Shown: positions 13,909-23,468, counted from the stretch's first letter. The stretch: DNA of 23,629 bases from Bordetella genomosp. 11 (GCF_002261215.1 NZ_NEVS01000003.1:1-23629); one strand, 5' to 3'. Numbers and translations: made by a program. Notes: a model not told the origin generated them from the sequence alone.

Positions 13909-15096
13909 ATGCAACGCCCCTCTCCCGCCAATCTCCCGCCTCTGGACCCCGCCGCCCAGGAACACAGCGCCGCCATGGCCGCCCACCTGCGCGATGCCAT
14001 CGCGGCCAACGGCGGCTGGCTGCCGTTCGACCGCTGGATGGCCCTGGCCCTGTATGCGCCCGGCCTGGGCTACTACGCGGCGGGCAACATCAAGCTGGCG
14101 CGGGCCGACGGCGGCGGCAAGAACCCCGAGGGCGACTTCGTCACGGCCCCCCAGTTGACGCCGCTGTTCGCCCGCACGCTGGCCCGCCAGGCCGCCCAGG
14201 TGCTGCGCCAGACGCGGACGGACACCGTGCTGGAGTTCGGCGCCGGCACCGGCGCCCTGGCCGAGGGCGTGCTGGGCGAACTGGATGCGCTGGGGCTGGA
14301 GCAGACCCGCTACCTGATCCTGGAAGTGTCCGCCGACCTGCGCGCGCGCCAGGCCGAAAGGCTGGCGGCGTTCGGCAGCCGCGTGCAATGGCTGGACGCG
14401 CTGCCCGATGCCTTCTCAGGCTGCGTGCTGGCCAACGAGGTCCTGGACGCGATGCCGGTGTCGATCTTCCGCTGGAGCGAAGACGGCACGGTGCTGGAAC
14501 GCGGCGTGGCGCTGGACGCCGCCCGGGACTTCATCTGGGAAGACCGGCCGGCGCCGCCGGCGCTGCCCGACGCCGTGGCCGGCCGCATGCCGGCGCTGCC
14601 CGGCTACGTTTCCGAAATCAATCCGCAGGCCGAAGCCTGGGTCGCCGCAATGGGCCGCTGGCTCGAACGCGGCGCGGCGCTGTTGGTGGACTATGGCTTT
14701 CCCCGCGGCGAGTACTACCATCCGCAGCGCGCGGGCGGCACGCTCATGTGCCATCTGCGCCATCGCGCGCACGGCGATCCGTTCACCGCGCCGGGCCTGC
14801 AGGACATCACCGCGCACGTCGATTTCACGGCGATGGCGGACGCCGCGCAGGACGCCGGCCTGCAGGTCCTGGGCTATACCTCGCAGGCCCGCTTCCTGAT
14901 GAACGCCGGGCTGATGGACCTGCTGGCGCAACTGGATCCATCGGACGCGCAAGACTATGCGAAGACCGTCGCGCCCATGCAGAAGCTGCTGTCCGAAGCG
15001 GAAATGGGAGAACTGTTCAAGGTGCTGGCGGTGGGGCGCGGCATGACGGAGCCGCTGACGGGCTTCGCGCGCGGCGACCGGCTGGGAAAGCTATAG
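13909..15096 (+). CDS. MidA/NDUFAF7-family SAM-dependent methyltransferase
   Basis: 395 residues from the ATG at 13909 (MQRPSPANLPPLDPAAQ); an in-frame extension to 13867 would cover the repeat region and has no better ribosome site. Family signatures are YAPGLGYYAAG, GDFVTAPQLTPLFA (about residues 75-88), the SAM loop LEFGAGTGALAEG (109-120), LANEVLDAMPV, and late LVDYGFPRGEYYHPQR. In mitochondria the homologue methylates an arginine of complex I subunit NDUFS2; the bacterial role is less certain. It is convergent with cca, the two stops being two bases apart. Cytoplasmic; looks intact. Confidence 0.9.
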   Translation: MQRPSPANLPPLDPAAQEHSAAMAAHLRDAIAANGGWLPFDRWMALALYAPGLGYYAAGNIKLARADGGGKNPEGDFVTAPQLTPLFARTLARQAAQVLRQTRTDTVLEFGAGTGALAEGVLGELDALGLEQTRYLILEVSADLRARQAERLAAFGSRVQWLDALPDAFSGCVLANEVLDAMPVSIFRWSEDGTVLERGVALDAARDFIWEDRPAPPALPDAVAGRMPALPGYVSEINPQAEAWVAAMGRWLERGAALLVDYGFPRGEYYHPQRAGGTLMCHLRHRAHGDPFTAPGLQDITAHVDFTAMADAAQDAGLQVLGYTSQARFLMNAGLMDLLAQLDPSDAQDYAKTVAPMQKLLSEAEMGELFKVLAVGRGMTEPLTGFARGDRLGKL

Positions 15097-15098
15097 GC

Positions 15099-16214
15099 CT
15101 AGGCACCCGCCCGCAGGCGTTCCAGCCGAGCTTCGCGCACGCGCTCTTTGATGCGCGCCGGATCCCCGGCGCAGGCTTTCGCGATCGCCCCCGCGTCCAC
15201 CCCGCGCACCGCGGCCACGCGCAAGCGCCACGCCGCCCGGTCCACCGGCCGCAGCACCGACGCCGCCTCCAGCAGATCGAAAAAGCGTTCGGGCTTGCGC
15301 AAGGCGTCGGCGCGCTCCATCAGCGCCAGTTGCGCCTCGACGGCGTCCGCGTCGCGCTGCGAGGCGTCCAGGCCGGCCAGCACTTCGGGCAGCAGGCGCG
15401 CGTAGTCGTTGCATTCGGTGGGCACGCGCAGCCGGCGGCCCAGCGCATCGCGCTCGGGCGTCAAGCGGCACAGCAAGGCGTAGCGGCCCGGCAGGGACAG
15501 GCCCTGGGAGGCCGCAAGATCCACGTCCGCGCCCACCTCGTCCACGCCTTGCAGTTCCGGCATCACGCGGGCCAGCGCGCCCGACTCTTGCAGCACGTCC
15601 AGCATGCGCGATGGCTTCTTCGCCATGAGGCCGCGCGACAGTTCTTTCCAGACGCGCTCGGCCACCAGCGCATCGGCCTCGCCTTCCTGGACCATGCGCT
15701 GGCACAGCACCAGGGTTTCGGGCGCCACCATGAAATCATCGAAGCGCGCCGCGAAGCGGGCCAGGCGCAGGATGCGCACGGGGTCTTCCTGAAACGCTTC
15801 CCCCACGTGGCGAAACACGCGGGCACGCACATCGACCGCGCCGTTCAGCGGATCGACCAATTCGCCGTCTTGCGTCTGGGCGATGGCGTTGACGGTGAGG
15901 TCTCGGCGGCGCAGGTCTTCTTCCAGCGTCACGTCGGCGCCGGTGTAGAACGTAAAGCCCTTGTAGCCCCGGCCGGACTTGCGTTCGGTGCGCGCCAGGG
16001 CGTATTCCTCTTTGGTGCGCGGGTGCAGGAACACGGGAAAATCGCCGCCGACGGGAATGAACCCACGGCGGACCATGTCTTCAGGCGTGGCGCCCACGAC
16101 GACCCAGTCATGGTCGCCGGGCCGCAGGCCGAGCAGCGCGTCACGCACCGCGCCACCCACGATATACACCTGCAAGCCGTCGATGGCCGGGTCTTGTGTC
16201 GGGCCCGGCATCAT
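15099..16214 (-). CDS. cca: CCA-adding tRNA nucleotidyltransferase, short form without HD domain
   Basis: 371 residues. It adds or repairs the 3' CCA end of tRNAs from CTP and ATP. The class II signature is complete: GGAVRD (residues 20-25), the metal-binding carboxylates in GDHDWVVVG (Asp34, Asp36), [10 protein letters not shown], then [16 protein letters not shown]. The E. coli enzyme is longer and ends in an HD phosphohydrolase domain; here the protein ends soon after the RNA-binding helices, and no HD motif is seen. The ATG at 16214 overlaps the stop of slt by four bases (ATGA), so the two were an operon. Because slt is now interrupted by an IS, cca transcription may depend on a promoter inside or downstream of the IS. 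Confidence 0.95.
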   Translation of the reverse strand: MMPGPTQDPAIDGLQVYIVGGAVRDALLGLRPGDHDWVVVGATPEDMVRRGFIPVGGDFPVFLHPRTKEEYALARTERKSGRGYKGFTFYTGADVTLEEDLRRRDLTVNAIAQTQDGELVDPLNGAVDVRARVFRHVGEAFQEDPVRILRLARFAARFDDFMVAPETLVLCQRMVQEGEADALVAERVWKELSRGLMAKKPSRMLDVLQESGALARVMPELQGVDEVGADVDLAASQGLSLPGRYALLCRLTPERDALGRRLRVPTECNDYARLLPEVLAGLDASQRDADAVEAQLALMERADALRKPERFFDLLEAASVLRPVDRAAWRLRVAAVRGVDAGAIAKACAGDPARIKERVREARLERLRAGA

Positions 16215-17398
16215 CGGGCCGCGGTGCTCTCGGCGCCCAGCGGCGTGATGCTGCCCAGACGCTCTTTCAGGGACTGCGATTGACCGCTGAACATCGCCGC
16301 GTAGTACACCGCGTTGGACATCACGTTCTTCACGTAGGTGCGGGTTTCGTTGAACGGGATGGTCTCGGCAAAGATGGCGCCTTCAATGGGATGCGAGAAG
16401 GTCGCGCGCCAATTTTGCGGACGCCGCGGACCCGCGTTGTAGCCGGCGCTAGCCATCATCTGCGACCCATCCAGGTCACGCAGCACCATGTTCAGGTAGT
16501 TGGTGCCCAGGACGGTATTGGTGTCGAAATCGTTCACGCTGGACGGCGTGAAATCCGTCATGCCGATCTTGCCCGCCACCCACTTGGCCGTGGCCGGCAT
16601 CAACTGCATCAGGCCGGACGCGCCCACGTGCGAACGCGCGTCCATGATGAAACGCGATTCCTGACGGATCAGGCCATAGACCCAAGCCGGGTCCAATGCG
16701 ATGGCGTTGGCCTTGGCCGTGACGCGACCTTCGAACGGCGCGATGAAGCGCTGGGTGAAGTCGAACTCTTTTTCCGTGCGGTCGGATGTGTTGACCACGC
16801 GGTCGTAGATGTTCTCGGCGCGAGCCAGTTCGGCGGCGGCCATCAGTTGGCGGTCGCTCATGCCGCGCAGCGTGAAGTTCCATTCGGGCACCGCTTCGCT
16901 TCGCCAACCCAGGCGGAACAGTTGCACGGCCCGCTGCAAGCCGGGGTTGGCGCGCGCTTCGGCGATCTCGCTGTCGGTGATGGGCGCCGGACGCGGCGGC
17001 ACATTGATGCGCCGGCCCAACTCTTCGGACGACAACTGGCCGTAGAAATCGAAGCGGTCGGCAATGCTGGCGTACAGGGCGTTGGCGTCGTCCTTGTGGC
17101 CGGTGGCCGCCAGCCCGCGCGCTTTCCAGTACACCCACGACGGGTCGTTGCGTTGCGACGCCGGCATTTCGTCGATCGAGGCAATGACCCACTTCCAGTC
17201 AATCTTCGGCTGACGCAGCGCGGCGCGCACCTTCCAGCCGGCGTTGTATTCCGTCATGCGGATGTGCCCGGCTTCCCGGTACCAGTCGTCCGCGCGGCTG
17301 TCCAGGTTCAGCGCGGCCACCAGCGCATACTGCCCGCGCACCCAGGCCAGGTTCGACTTGGCCATGGACTTGGACCATTCCGCGGACTTGGCCCATCG
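16211..17398 (-). pseudogene. slt: Soluble lytic murein transglycosylase, N-terminus removed by an IS
   Basis: About 395 residues of C-terminal sequence remain. The first recognisable part is a TPR/alpha-superhelical U-shaped region (ATRWAKSAEWSKSM, WVRGQYALVAALNLDSRADD, GQLSSEELGRRI). The SLT catalytic domain follows: RQESRF with the catalytic Glu at 16660-16658, GLMQLMPATA, and the late ASAGYNAGPRRPQNW. These enzymes cleave peptidoglycan between MurNAc and GlcNAc in the periplasm, forming 1,6-anhydro ends. Full-length Slt is roughly 600-700 residues with a signal peptide; both the signal and the first third or so are missing. A frame continues into the IS to an ATG at 17527, but that fusion would not be exported. 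The lost part is not elsewhere in this window. Confidence 0.9.
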
Positions 17399-17450
17399 TG
17401 TTGCCTCATTTGAGAATGTTACCCGCGATTGGTTGTCGTTTGTTGCTCCG

Positions 17451-18938
17451 TTAACCCTGAGCCAGGCCGCCATGGCGGCCTGGCTCAGGGTTAGACGTCC
17501 GCTGAAGGTGCCCCAGCACCAGGGCATTCGCCCGCATTGCCCGCCAGTCCTTTATCCGACGCTGCAGGGTGCGCAGTTGCGTTGTGCCAACGTAGACGTC
17601 AGGCATCGTTGCCGCCAATCGTTCCATCAATTCCCTGGCGGTCGCTGCCGGCTCGCTCTCTAGCCAATATTCAATGAGCGGCCATGCCTGTTCGAACGGA
17701 TCCGTACGGGTTCGCCACCAGTGATGAGCGCCGGCTTGCTTGCGGTGCGTAGGTCGAACTTCGCCATTCTGCCACGCCATTGTCAGGCTTTCCAAGAAGG
17801 TGGCTAGCGGTGGTACCGGTGGACATGCACCGACCACGCCGTGTGCCGCGAGATCGGCCAACGCACACTGCGCGGCTCGGATAGCCTGAAGCAATGCCAC
17901 GGGATCCAAGCGAACAAATTGCGTACGCAGCGTGGCTTTGACCTCTTCATCAACCTCTTCCATTGCCAGCAAGCGTTCACAAGGCGTCTTGGGCGTGTAG
18001 TAGGTCTTGCTGACACGGGCGCCGTCTCGCCGCTTGGACTTGAGCTTGAACGACGGCTGAAAGAAATTGATGTAGAGGCGCGAGACGGCGTACAGTTCGG
18101 CCAGCGCCTGGGTTGCCGGCACGCCGCTTAGCCGGCCATACCCTACAAGGCGCCGGACGATGGAGCCGTTCTTCTGCTCGACCCAGGCCTGATCGTTTTT
18201 CTTGTAGGCGCGCGAGCGCGTAAGTTCGAGATCATGTCCGCAGCAATAATCGAAGACCGTCTGATTCATGAACGCGCTGTCGTTATCGGTGTCGATACCC
18301 CGCATCGCAAAGGGTAAATCGGCGGCCGCCTTGATAAGGCCTTGCACAACCAAAGATTGATTACGCACGGGTAAAGCCACGCACTCAGTCCAGCCGGTGG
18401 CTATGTCGGTAAGCACCAAACTGTGCACGAAGTTCCCATCCTGCTTGGGCCCACCGCAATGCTCGACCATATCCACCTCGAAATAGCCTGGCGCGGGATC
18501 GCGCCAATCAGCAAACGTGCGTACGGGAACGCTACGACGAATGGCAGAACCAACACCGGTTCGGCGTCGGCGTTGCCCGTCGATTTGCTCGCGTGTCTTG
18601 CGTAAGATCCGGTCAATGGTTGCTGCGCTGATACTGAGCAGCTTGTCCTTGACGAGCGGATCCAGGCTCAAATGCCCGTGGCGTTCCATGGCTTCAATTA
18701 AGATCGGGATGAGCTCTTTTAATCGTTTACTGCATATCCGATCTCCTGCTTCCCACAGTACGATCAGTGCTTGGCGCACGGCTTCGTCGTATACACGGTT
18801 GCGAACAGATGGCGAGGCGCACACCCCCGGCGCGCATCCCAGAATGCGAATGGCGTATTTACGATGGTATCCCGTGAGTGCGACGAACTCGTCAAGGAGA
18901 TGCCTCTTCTCGGCGGGCGGCGCATTGCAGTAGCGCTG
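17451..18938 (-). pseudogene. rve-domain DDE transposase, 5' end missing
   Basis: The frame is open from about 18938 to the TAA at 17453-17451, roughly 495 codons. Upstream of the first good start (about 18824) it still codes RYCNAPPAEKRHLLDEFVA, then LTGYHRKYAIRILG, a conserved N-terminal helix-turn-helix region, so the true start lies further upstream and is lost. The catalytic core shows the DDE triad: Asp in YFEVDMVEHCGG, Asp in GIDTDNDSAFMN and Glu in QAWVEQKNGSIVRR. A long helical C-terminal region follows. The last codons (NPEPGRHGGLAQG) form half of a perfect 42-bp palindrome. Lacking its start and right terminus, the element is probably immobile. Confidence 0.8.
17452..17493. repeat. 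Perfect 42-bp palindrome at the transposase 3' end
   Basis: The arms beginning TAACCCTGAGCCAGG are exactly mirrored around CCATGG, with no spacer. It covers the last 13 codons and part of the stop codon of the transposase. There is no T-run after it on the minus strand. Confidence 0.95.
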
Positions 18939-18949
18939 CCTGTTCCGCG

Positions 18950-20335
18950 TGCTCGGCCGAAGTTGAATGGGTCATCAGTACCTACGTTCTGTGCTTCGCA
19001 GCGCTACTTCTTCCAGCTGGCTCCATTGCTGACCGCTATGGCAGGCGACGGGTCTTTCTTTTCGGAATAGCCCTCTTTGCAATCGCATCGCTAGCTTGTG
19101 GTCTGGCAAGAGCGGTGCAGGGAGTGGGGGCCGCGTTCCTTCTCGCCCCTGCCTTGGCCATCATCGGACATACATTCCACGATGAGAATGCGCGCAGCCG
19201 TGCCTGGGCGATATGGGGCGGCATCATGGGTCTCACGATGGTGGTCTCCCCGCTGATTGGTGGAGCGATCAGCAGCCTGCTCGGTTGGCGCTGGGCTTTT
19301 CACATCAACATCCCGATCTGTGTACTGCTGGGGATAGCGGTGCTCACGCTGGTGGAGGAGTCGCGCGACCCAACACCCCGGACCTTGGACATTCCAGGAA
19401 TTGTTCTCTTCGCACTAGCAATGTTCAGTGTCACGTGGGCCCTGATCGTCGGACCGAGTCACGGTTGGACGAGCGGGCCGGTCCTGCTTCGTTTAGCGGG
19501 CGGCCTGCTGCTGTTCTCTATCTTTGTCTGGGTCGAACGGCGGCGCATTCATCCGATGCTCGATCTTGAGCTTTTCACAGCCTGGCCCTTCGTCGGAGCC
19601 GTACTGGCGATGTTCGCCTATGCCTCATCGGCACAGGTCATGGCGTCGCTGCTGCCGCTGTTCCTACAAAACGGCCGGGGAAACGGAGCGCTCGCTGCCG
19701 GCATCGGCATGCTGCCCGTCGCCCTCGCCATGCTGATATTTCCGCAAGTGGGCCGACGACTTTCGCCTTATTTGGACAGCTCACGCATCTTGACTCTCGG
19801 GCTCGCAATCGTGGCGCTGGGGAACCTGACAATGATGTTCGCCGCCCGGCAGCAAGGAGAGTGGTTACTGATCGTCGGAATGGCAATCCTGGGAACAGGC
19901 GGCGGGTTGCTCAACGGGGAAACGCAGAAGGCCATCATGGGCACGGTGCCCAGGCACAGAGCGGGAATGGCATCCGGCATTAGCACCACGTCGCGCTTCT
20001 CCGGCATTTTGCTCGGTTTTGCCGGACTGGGAGCAGTGCTAGCAAGCGGCACACGCTCCGCGCTCGAACATGCAATGGCGACGGAGCGTTTGCCGCTAGA
20101 GCCTGGATTCGTCGACAGCATCGCAGCGGGAGATCTCGAACGTGCAGTCGGGGCTTATCCACCAAACCTCGCGGCCACAATTACTTCGCTCGCACAGGAT
20201 GGTTATAGCGTTGGATTCTCACACGCCTTCCTTACGGCAGCGATCATTGCGCTTGGTTCTGCGGTGATCGTGTTCGTCACGATGCGGCGTCGAGAGATAG
20301 GTACGGATTGTCAGGCGGGACTTCAACGAAGATGA
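18950..20335 (+). pseudogene. DHA2-type (EmrB/QacA) MFS drug efflux gene, 5' truncated
   Basis: Recognisable sequence starts SAEVEWVISTYVLCFAALLL, normally just after the first membrane helix, and continues through motif A (GSIADRYGRRRVFLFG), a motif C-like region (VVSPLIGGAISSLLGWRWAF) and about a dozen further helices. DHA2 members have 14 helices and export drugs or dyes by proton antiport. The first ~30-40 codons are missing at the junction with the IS; the frame does extend back to a GTG at 18878 inside antisense transposase sequence, which could give a fusion lacking helix 1. The last ~20 codons (RREIGTDCQAGLQRR) are antisense to the relaxase gene, so the natural 3' end may also be lost. 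Probably not functional. Confidence 0.75.
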
Positions 20336-22124
20336 CGTGCGGATTAGCCAGAAGGTACCCATGTAAACGCTTTGACTTCCTCGGTCCTGTTACTTCGCAG
20401 GTCCAGATATTGAGACCGCTGGATTGCTTGCGATGTTGCTGCAGGCGCTCGAAGCGCTTTTGCACCCACTGCCAATCTTGCTGGCCCTCCTGCTTGGCCA
20501 GCGCTCCTACATACGGGTGCTCTTGTGCGTATCGCTGGAACACGCCAGGGCTGACCAAGTAGGCTGTTTCGTTCACGGTATGCACCAGCGCCTTGGCATC
20601 GTTGATGATGAGGCGCCGCGAAACGATTCCCTGTTTCAGCCACGCAATGAAATGCTCGCCGGATGGCTGCGCAGTAGCGGACGATGGCGCGGCCGGGGGC
20701 ACAGGCGATGGCGGTGAAGCTGCAGCCGTCGCTGGCATAGTAGCTCCGGATGGTGTTGCGTCGGCCGCATGCGAGGTGGCCTCCGCATCCTGCTGCGTGC
20801 CGGACGAATTGCCCATGCCCACCATCGCCAGCATGTCCTCCAACACGTCGGGTACTGTTTGAGTCGCGGGCGACGGTACTGCGACGCTGCTGCTTTCCCA
20901 TGGTGGCGCTTCTTGGCCTTCCTGGGTCATTTCCGCGACGGCTGCCGGCTGGGCAACCGACGTATCGGTGGGTGCGGCGTCAATCGCCACCATACCAGCG
21001 AAAGGAATGGGCCGTTCGTCTGGTTCCCATATCAGGGCGGGAGCGAGACGCAACAGAGTGAACGAGTGGGACCACCCGGTCGCGCTGGTCACGGTCGCGC
21101 GCCAGACTGCTTTACCGTCCGTCGTGGGCTGCAACATGCCATGATCCTGCAGCACGTTGAACACGGCGGTGTTGTTCGCGGGAATGCCGTCAATGCCTTG
21201 GGACAGCAGATGCGCGCGCAGCTTGTCGGAAACCGTCTTGCTCACCAGCCATAGTGCGTCCTGGGTGAGCCAGCCATCAGAGGCCTCGGGCTGGTTCAGC
21301 TTCAACTCTTCCTTGAGCAGATAACGCAGCCCGTCGAGCAGCTTGCGTTGCAGTGCGTGCTTGGGCGCGGCCATGACGCGGGCCGGATCACCACCCAGCT
21401 CCTGCGCCACAGAAGCGCGATCAGCCTGCACGACAAGCTCGCCCAGGACCCCGGCGTGCTCATACTGCCCAGCCAGAACGTAGAGCAGCGGTGCCCACAA
21501 GGACGGATAGCCGCTGAGCCAGTCCAGAAGATCGCAGTCGAGCAGTTGTCGGTAGAGCAGGCCTGTCGCAGCGCTGTGGAGCCGGTATTCGCGATCGTCG
21601 CGGTAGCGGAAGCGGTACGGCTGATGCAGCGGGCCGTGCCACGGGTGCCAGGTACTGCCGTCGGCCAGCTCGACGTGCAGATCGACGGCAATCTTGCCGA
21701 TGTCGTGCAGCAGCGCCGCGTAGGCGACGGCGGCGGTCCAGGCCTCGGACTGCGCCGCCTGGTCCTCGGGGCTGGCACCGATGGGCAGCAGATGGGACTG
21801 CCGCAGCTTCAGGCTGTAGGCGACGATTTCCAGGCCGTGGTCCAGCATGCCGCCCGGGTAAGCGTGGTGGTGGCTTTCGGAAGCGGGAAACTGCTGGACC
21901 AGCTCGGCGTAGCGTTCCAGCGGTGCGCGGTACAGGGTGGCGAACTGCCTGCGCGACAGCGACGTGCGCTGCCAGATGTGTTCCAGCAGTTTCTGCCGGC
22001 GCGGTGTTGCCAGCAGCGCTGCGGCGGCTTCTGGCCGCAGCAGCCCTTTCGGGAGATCGGTGGTGGGTGCTGGCGACGGAGCGGGGGCGACAGAGACCCT
22101 TTTTCGCTGGAACAAGGAGAGCAT
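20277..22124 (-). CDS. traI: MobH-family relaxase (TraI) of an ICE
   Basis: 615 residues from the ATG at 22124, with AGGA about 8 bases upstream; a longer in-frame start at 22193 lacks a good ribosome site. The N-terminal TraI_2/MobH domain carries the HHH motif (SHHHAYPGGMLDHGLEI, His85-87 and His96) and an HD motif (ALLHDIGK, residues 138-144). A Pro/Ala/Ser-rich low-complexity linker (about 410-500) leads to the C-terminal domain (GEHFIAWLKQGIVSRRLI, later VIFVEVPPDNPYLSL). MobH relaxases nick oriT and pilot DNA in ICEclc, PFGI-1, SXT and R27-type elements. Length is near-complete, so this gene may be functional, but no mating-pair genes are next to it. Its last 59 bases overlap the MFS frame tail. 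Confidence 0.9.
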   Translation of the reverse strand: MLSLFQRKRVSVAPAPSPAPTTDLPKGLLRPEAAAALLATPRRQKLLEHIWQRTSLSRRQFATLYRAPLERYAELVQQFPASESHHHAYPGGMLDHGLEIVAYSLKLRQSHLLPIGASPEDQAAQSEAWTAAVAYAALLHDIGKIAVDLHVELADGSTWHPWHGPLHQPYRFRYRDDREYRLHSAATGLLYRQLLDCDLLDWLSGYPSLWAPLLYVLAGQYEHAGVLGELVVQADRASVAQELGGDPARVMAAPKHALQRKLLDGLRYLLKEELKLNQPEASDGWLTQDALWLVSKTVSDKLRAHLLSQGIDGIPANNTAVFNVLQDHGMLQPTTDGKAVWRATVTSATGWSHSFTLLRLAPALIWEPDERPIPFAGMVAIDAAPTDTSVAQPAAVAEMTQEGQEAPPWESSSVAVPSPATQTVPDVLEDMLAMVGMGNSSGTQQDAEATSHAADATPSGATMPATAAASPPSPVPPAAPSSATAQPSGEHFIAWLKQGIVSRRLIINDAKALVHTVNETAYLVSPGVFQRYAQEHPYVGALAKQEGQQDWQWVQKRFERLQQHRKQSSGLNIWTCEVTGPRKSKRLHGYLLANPHVIFVEVPPDNPYLSLDAAS

Positions 22125-22442
22125 GTAGGTGTCCTGTTGGCGGGCCGGCCGGGAGGCCTTTTCGCCTTTGTATGGACGCCTCCTGTTTTGCAAGTGCTTT
22201 CAGTGTGATGCCGAACAGAATGCGGCTGCAGTTTTGTATCCGGCCTGTCATGCAGGTCGATACCTGCTGGCCCCGATGGAATCCGCTGATCTGCTCCTCA
22301 TTTTTCGAGTGGGTTCGTAACCCGAGGCCAAAACCAGGTTTGGCAGATCACGGTCCGACCTGTTTGCCATCACATTTCAGTGCACCTGCAGAACTCGTAA
22401 GCAATCCATTTCTACCCAGTCGGTTAAAGGGAGCCGGACCGG
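22125..22442. other. Non-coding region between relaxase and IS110-family transposase
   Basis: No gene is supported. The region holds the relaxase ribosome site, a small hairpin (GGGTT-CGT-AACCC near 22314) and the end of the IS element. A GC hairpin spans 22433-22456 (GCCGGACCGGC / GCCGGCCGGC around TAT), overlapping the transposase stop. Part of it belongs to the IS, whose exact right end I could not place. It may also contain oriT or, if the IS is IS1111-like, a bridge RNA gene. Confidence 0.4.
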
Positions 22443-23468
22443 CTATGCCGGCCGGCTTGCGTAATTCGGTTCGTAAGCGCGCCCATGAGCCAAGAGCGCC
22501 CACAGCGTTCGGGCGGTTCGGTTCGCTATCGCCACCGCAGCGACGTTGACGTGTCGATGCCGCGTTGCAGAAGCTGCCCACGACGGCAGCTCTTTACTGT
22601 TCCAGAGCACCGAGCGGGCACCGTGAATGAGCAGAGTTCGCAGATAGGTGTCGCCCCGTTTGCTGATACCCAGCAGCTTGACCTTCCCGCCTGTCCCGAC
22701 CTGGCGTGGCACCAGCCCCAGCCATGCGGCGAACTCACGCCCAGATTTGAATGCAGCGGGATCACCCATCGTTGCCACGGCAGCGGTTGCCGTCAGCAGA
22801 CCTACCCCTGGAATCTCGGCGATCCTTCGGCACGCTTCGTTCTGCTTGAGCCACGCCTGAAGGCGGCGTTCGATCTCAGTGACCTGCTTGTTCAAGTCGC
22901 AGATCCTGCTGAACTGTTCGCGCAGGGTGTCAATCAGAACGGTCGGCAGCTTGTCTACCAAGCGAGCGAGAACGCCTGGCACTGCCTTGGCGACGGCTGC
23001 AAAGCCTTGGGGCATGACTTCCCCGTACTCCGTCAGCAACCCGCGCAGAGCGTTGATCTGGGCGGTGCGAAACTTCACCAGTTGCTGACGCATGCGGTGC
23101 ATCGCAAGAACGGCCTGCTGCGCCTCCGATTTGACGGCCACTGCCTTGACCCCGGGCTGCTGAACAGCCGTCCAGATGGCCCTCGCATCTGCGGCATCGT
23201 TCTTATTGCCATACACGAATGCTTTCACCTGCATTGCCGGCAGGAGCTTCACCGCATGCCCCATCGCCATGAGCTGGCGAGCCCAATGGTGCGCGCCACC
23301 ACACGTTTCCATGCCAATCAGGCAGGGTGTGCGGTTGACGAAGTGCTCCAGGAACTTCTCACGTCGTAACTGCAGGCTGATGATCTCGCCGGTTTGCCAG
23401 TCGACTTCATGTACCTGGAAAACGCGCTTGGCGATATCAACACCGATGACGGTCTGCTTGTCGGTCAT
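22443..23468 (-). CDS. IS110-family (IS1111-like) transposase
   Basis: 341 residues from the ATG at 23468 (GGGAG 6 bases upstream); an upstream extension to 23603 is non-coding IS end. The RuvC-like DEDD domain is clear: Asp11 (IGVDIAKRVFQVHE), Glu54 (IGMETCGGAHHWA), Asp91 and Asp94 (NKNDAADARAI). After a coiled-coil linker comes the C-terminal transposase_20 domain: IAEIPGVGLLTATAAVATMG, FAAWLGLVPRQ, then LLGISKRGDTYLR. The EQQ-LL-HRMRQ-like middle (EAQQAVLAMHRMRQQLV) is typical of IS1111 members. IS110-family recombinases are guided by a bridge RNA encoded in a non-coding end of the element. The gene looks intact. Confidence 0.93.
   Translation of the reverse strand: MTDKQTVIGVDIAKRVFQVHEVDWQTGEIISLQLRREKFLEHFVNRTPCLIGMETCGGAHHWARQLMAMGHAVKLLPAMQVKAFVYGNKNDAADARAIWTAVQQPGVKAVAVKSEAQQAVLAMHRMRQQLVKFRTAQINALRGLLTEYGEVMPQGFAAVAKAVPGVLARLVDKLPTVLIDTLREQFSRICDLNKQVTEIERRLQAWLKQNEACRRIAEIPGVGLLTATAAVATMGDPAAFKSGREFAAWLGLVPRQVGTGGKVKLLGISKRGDTYLRTLLIHGARSVLWNSKELPSWAASATRHRHVNVAAVAIANRTARTLWALLAHGRAYEPNYASRPA

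Larger units (their letters stand above)
17399..18940 (-). mobile_element. DDE (rve-type) insertion sequence, right end not identified
   Basis: The left boundary is where slt similarity stops; the sequence then begins TGTTGCCTCATTTGAGAATG, a typical TG-starting IS end. The right boundary is placed where transposase similarity gives way to the MFS gene. No inverted copy of the left end is visible near 18940, so the right end is probably deleted. The group could be ISNCY/IS1202-like or another rve-domain family; I cannot decide. Confidence 0.7.

Noticed and set aside
14388..17413. Long plus-strand frames opposite midA tail, cca and slt
   Set aside because: The minus-strand cca and slt show full catalytic motifs; the frames opposite have none.
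22348..22581. Small minus-strand frame overlapping the IS110 transposase end
   Set aside because: It overlaps the recognised transposase C-terminus in another frame and shows no family features.
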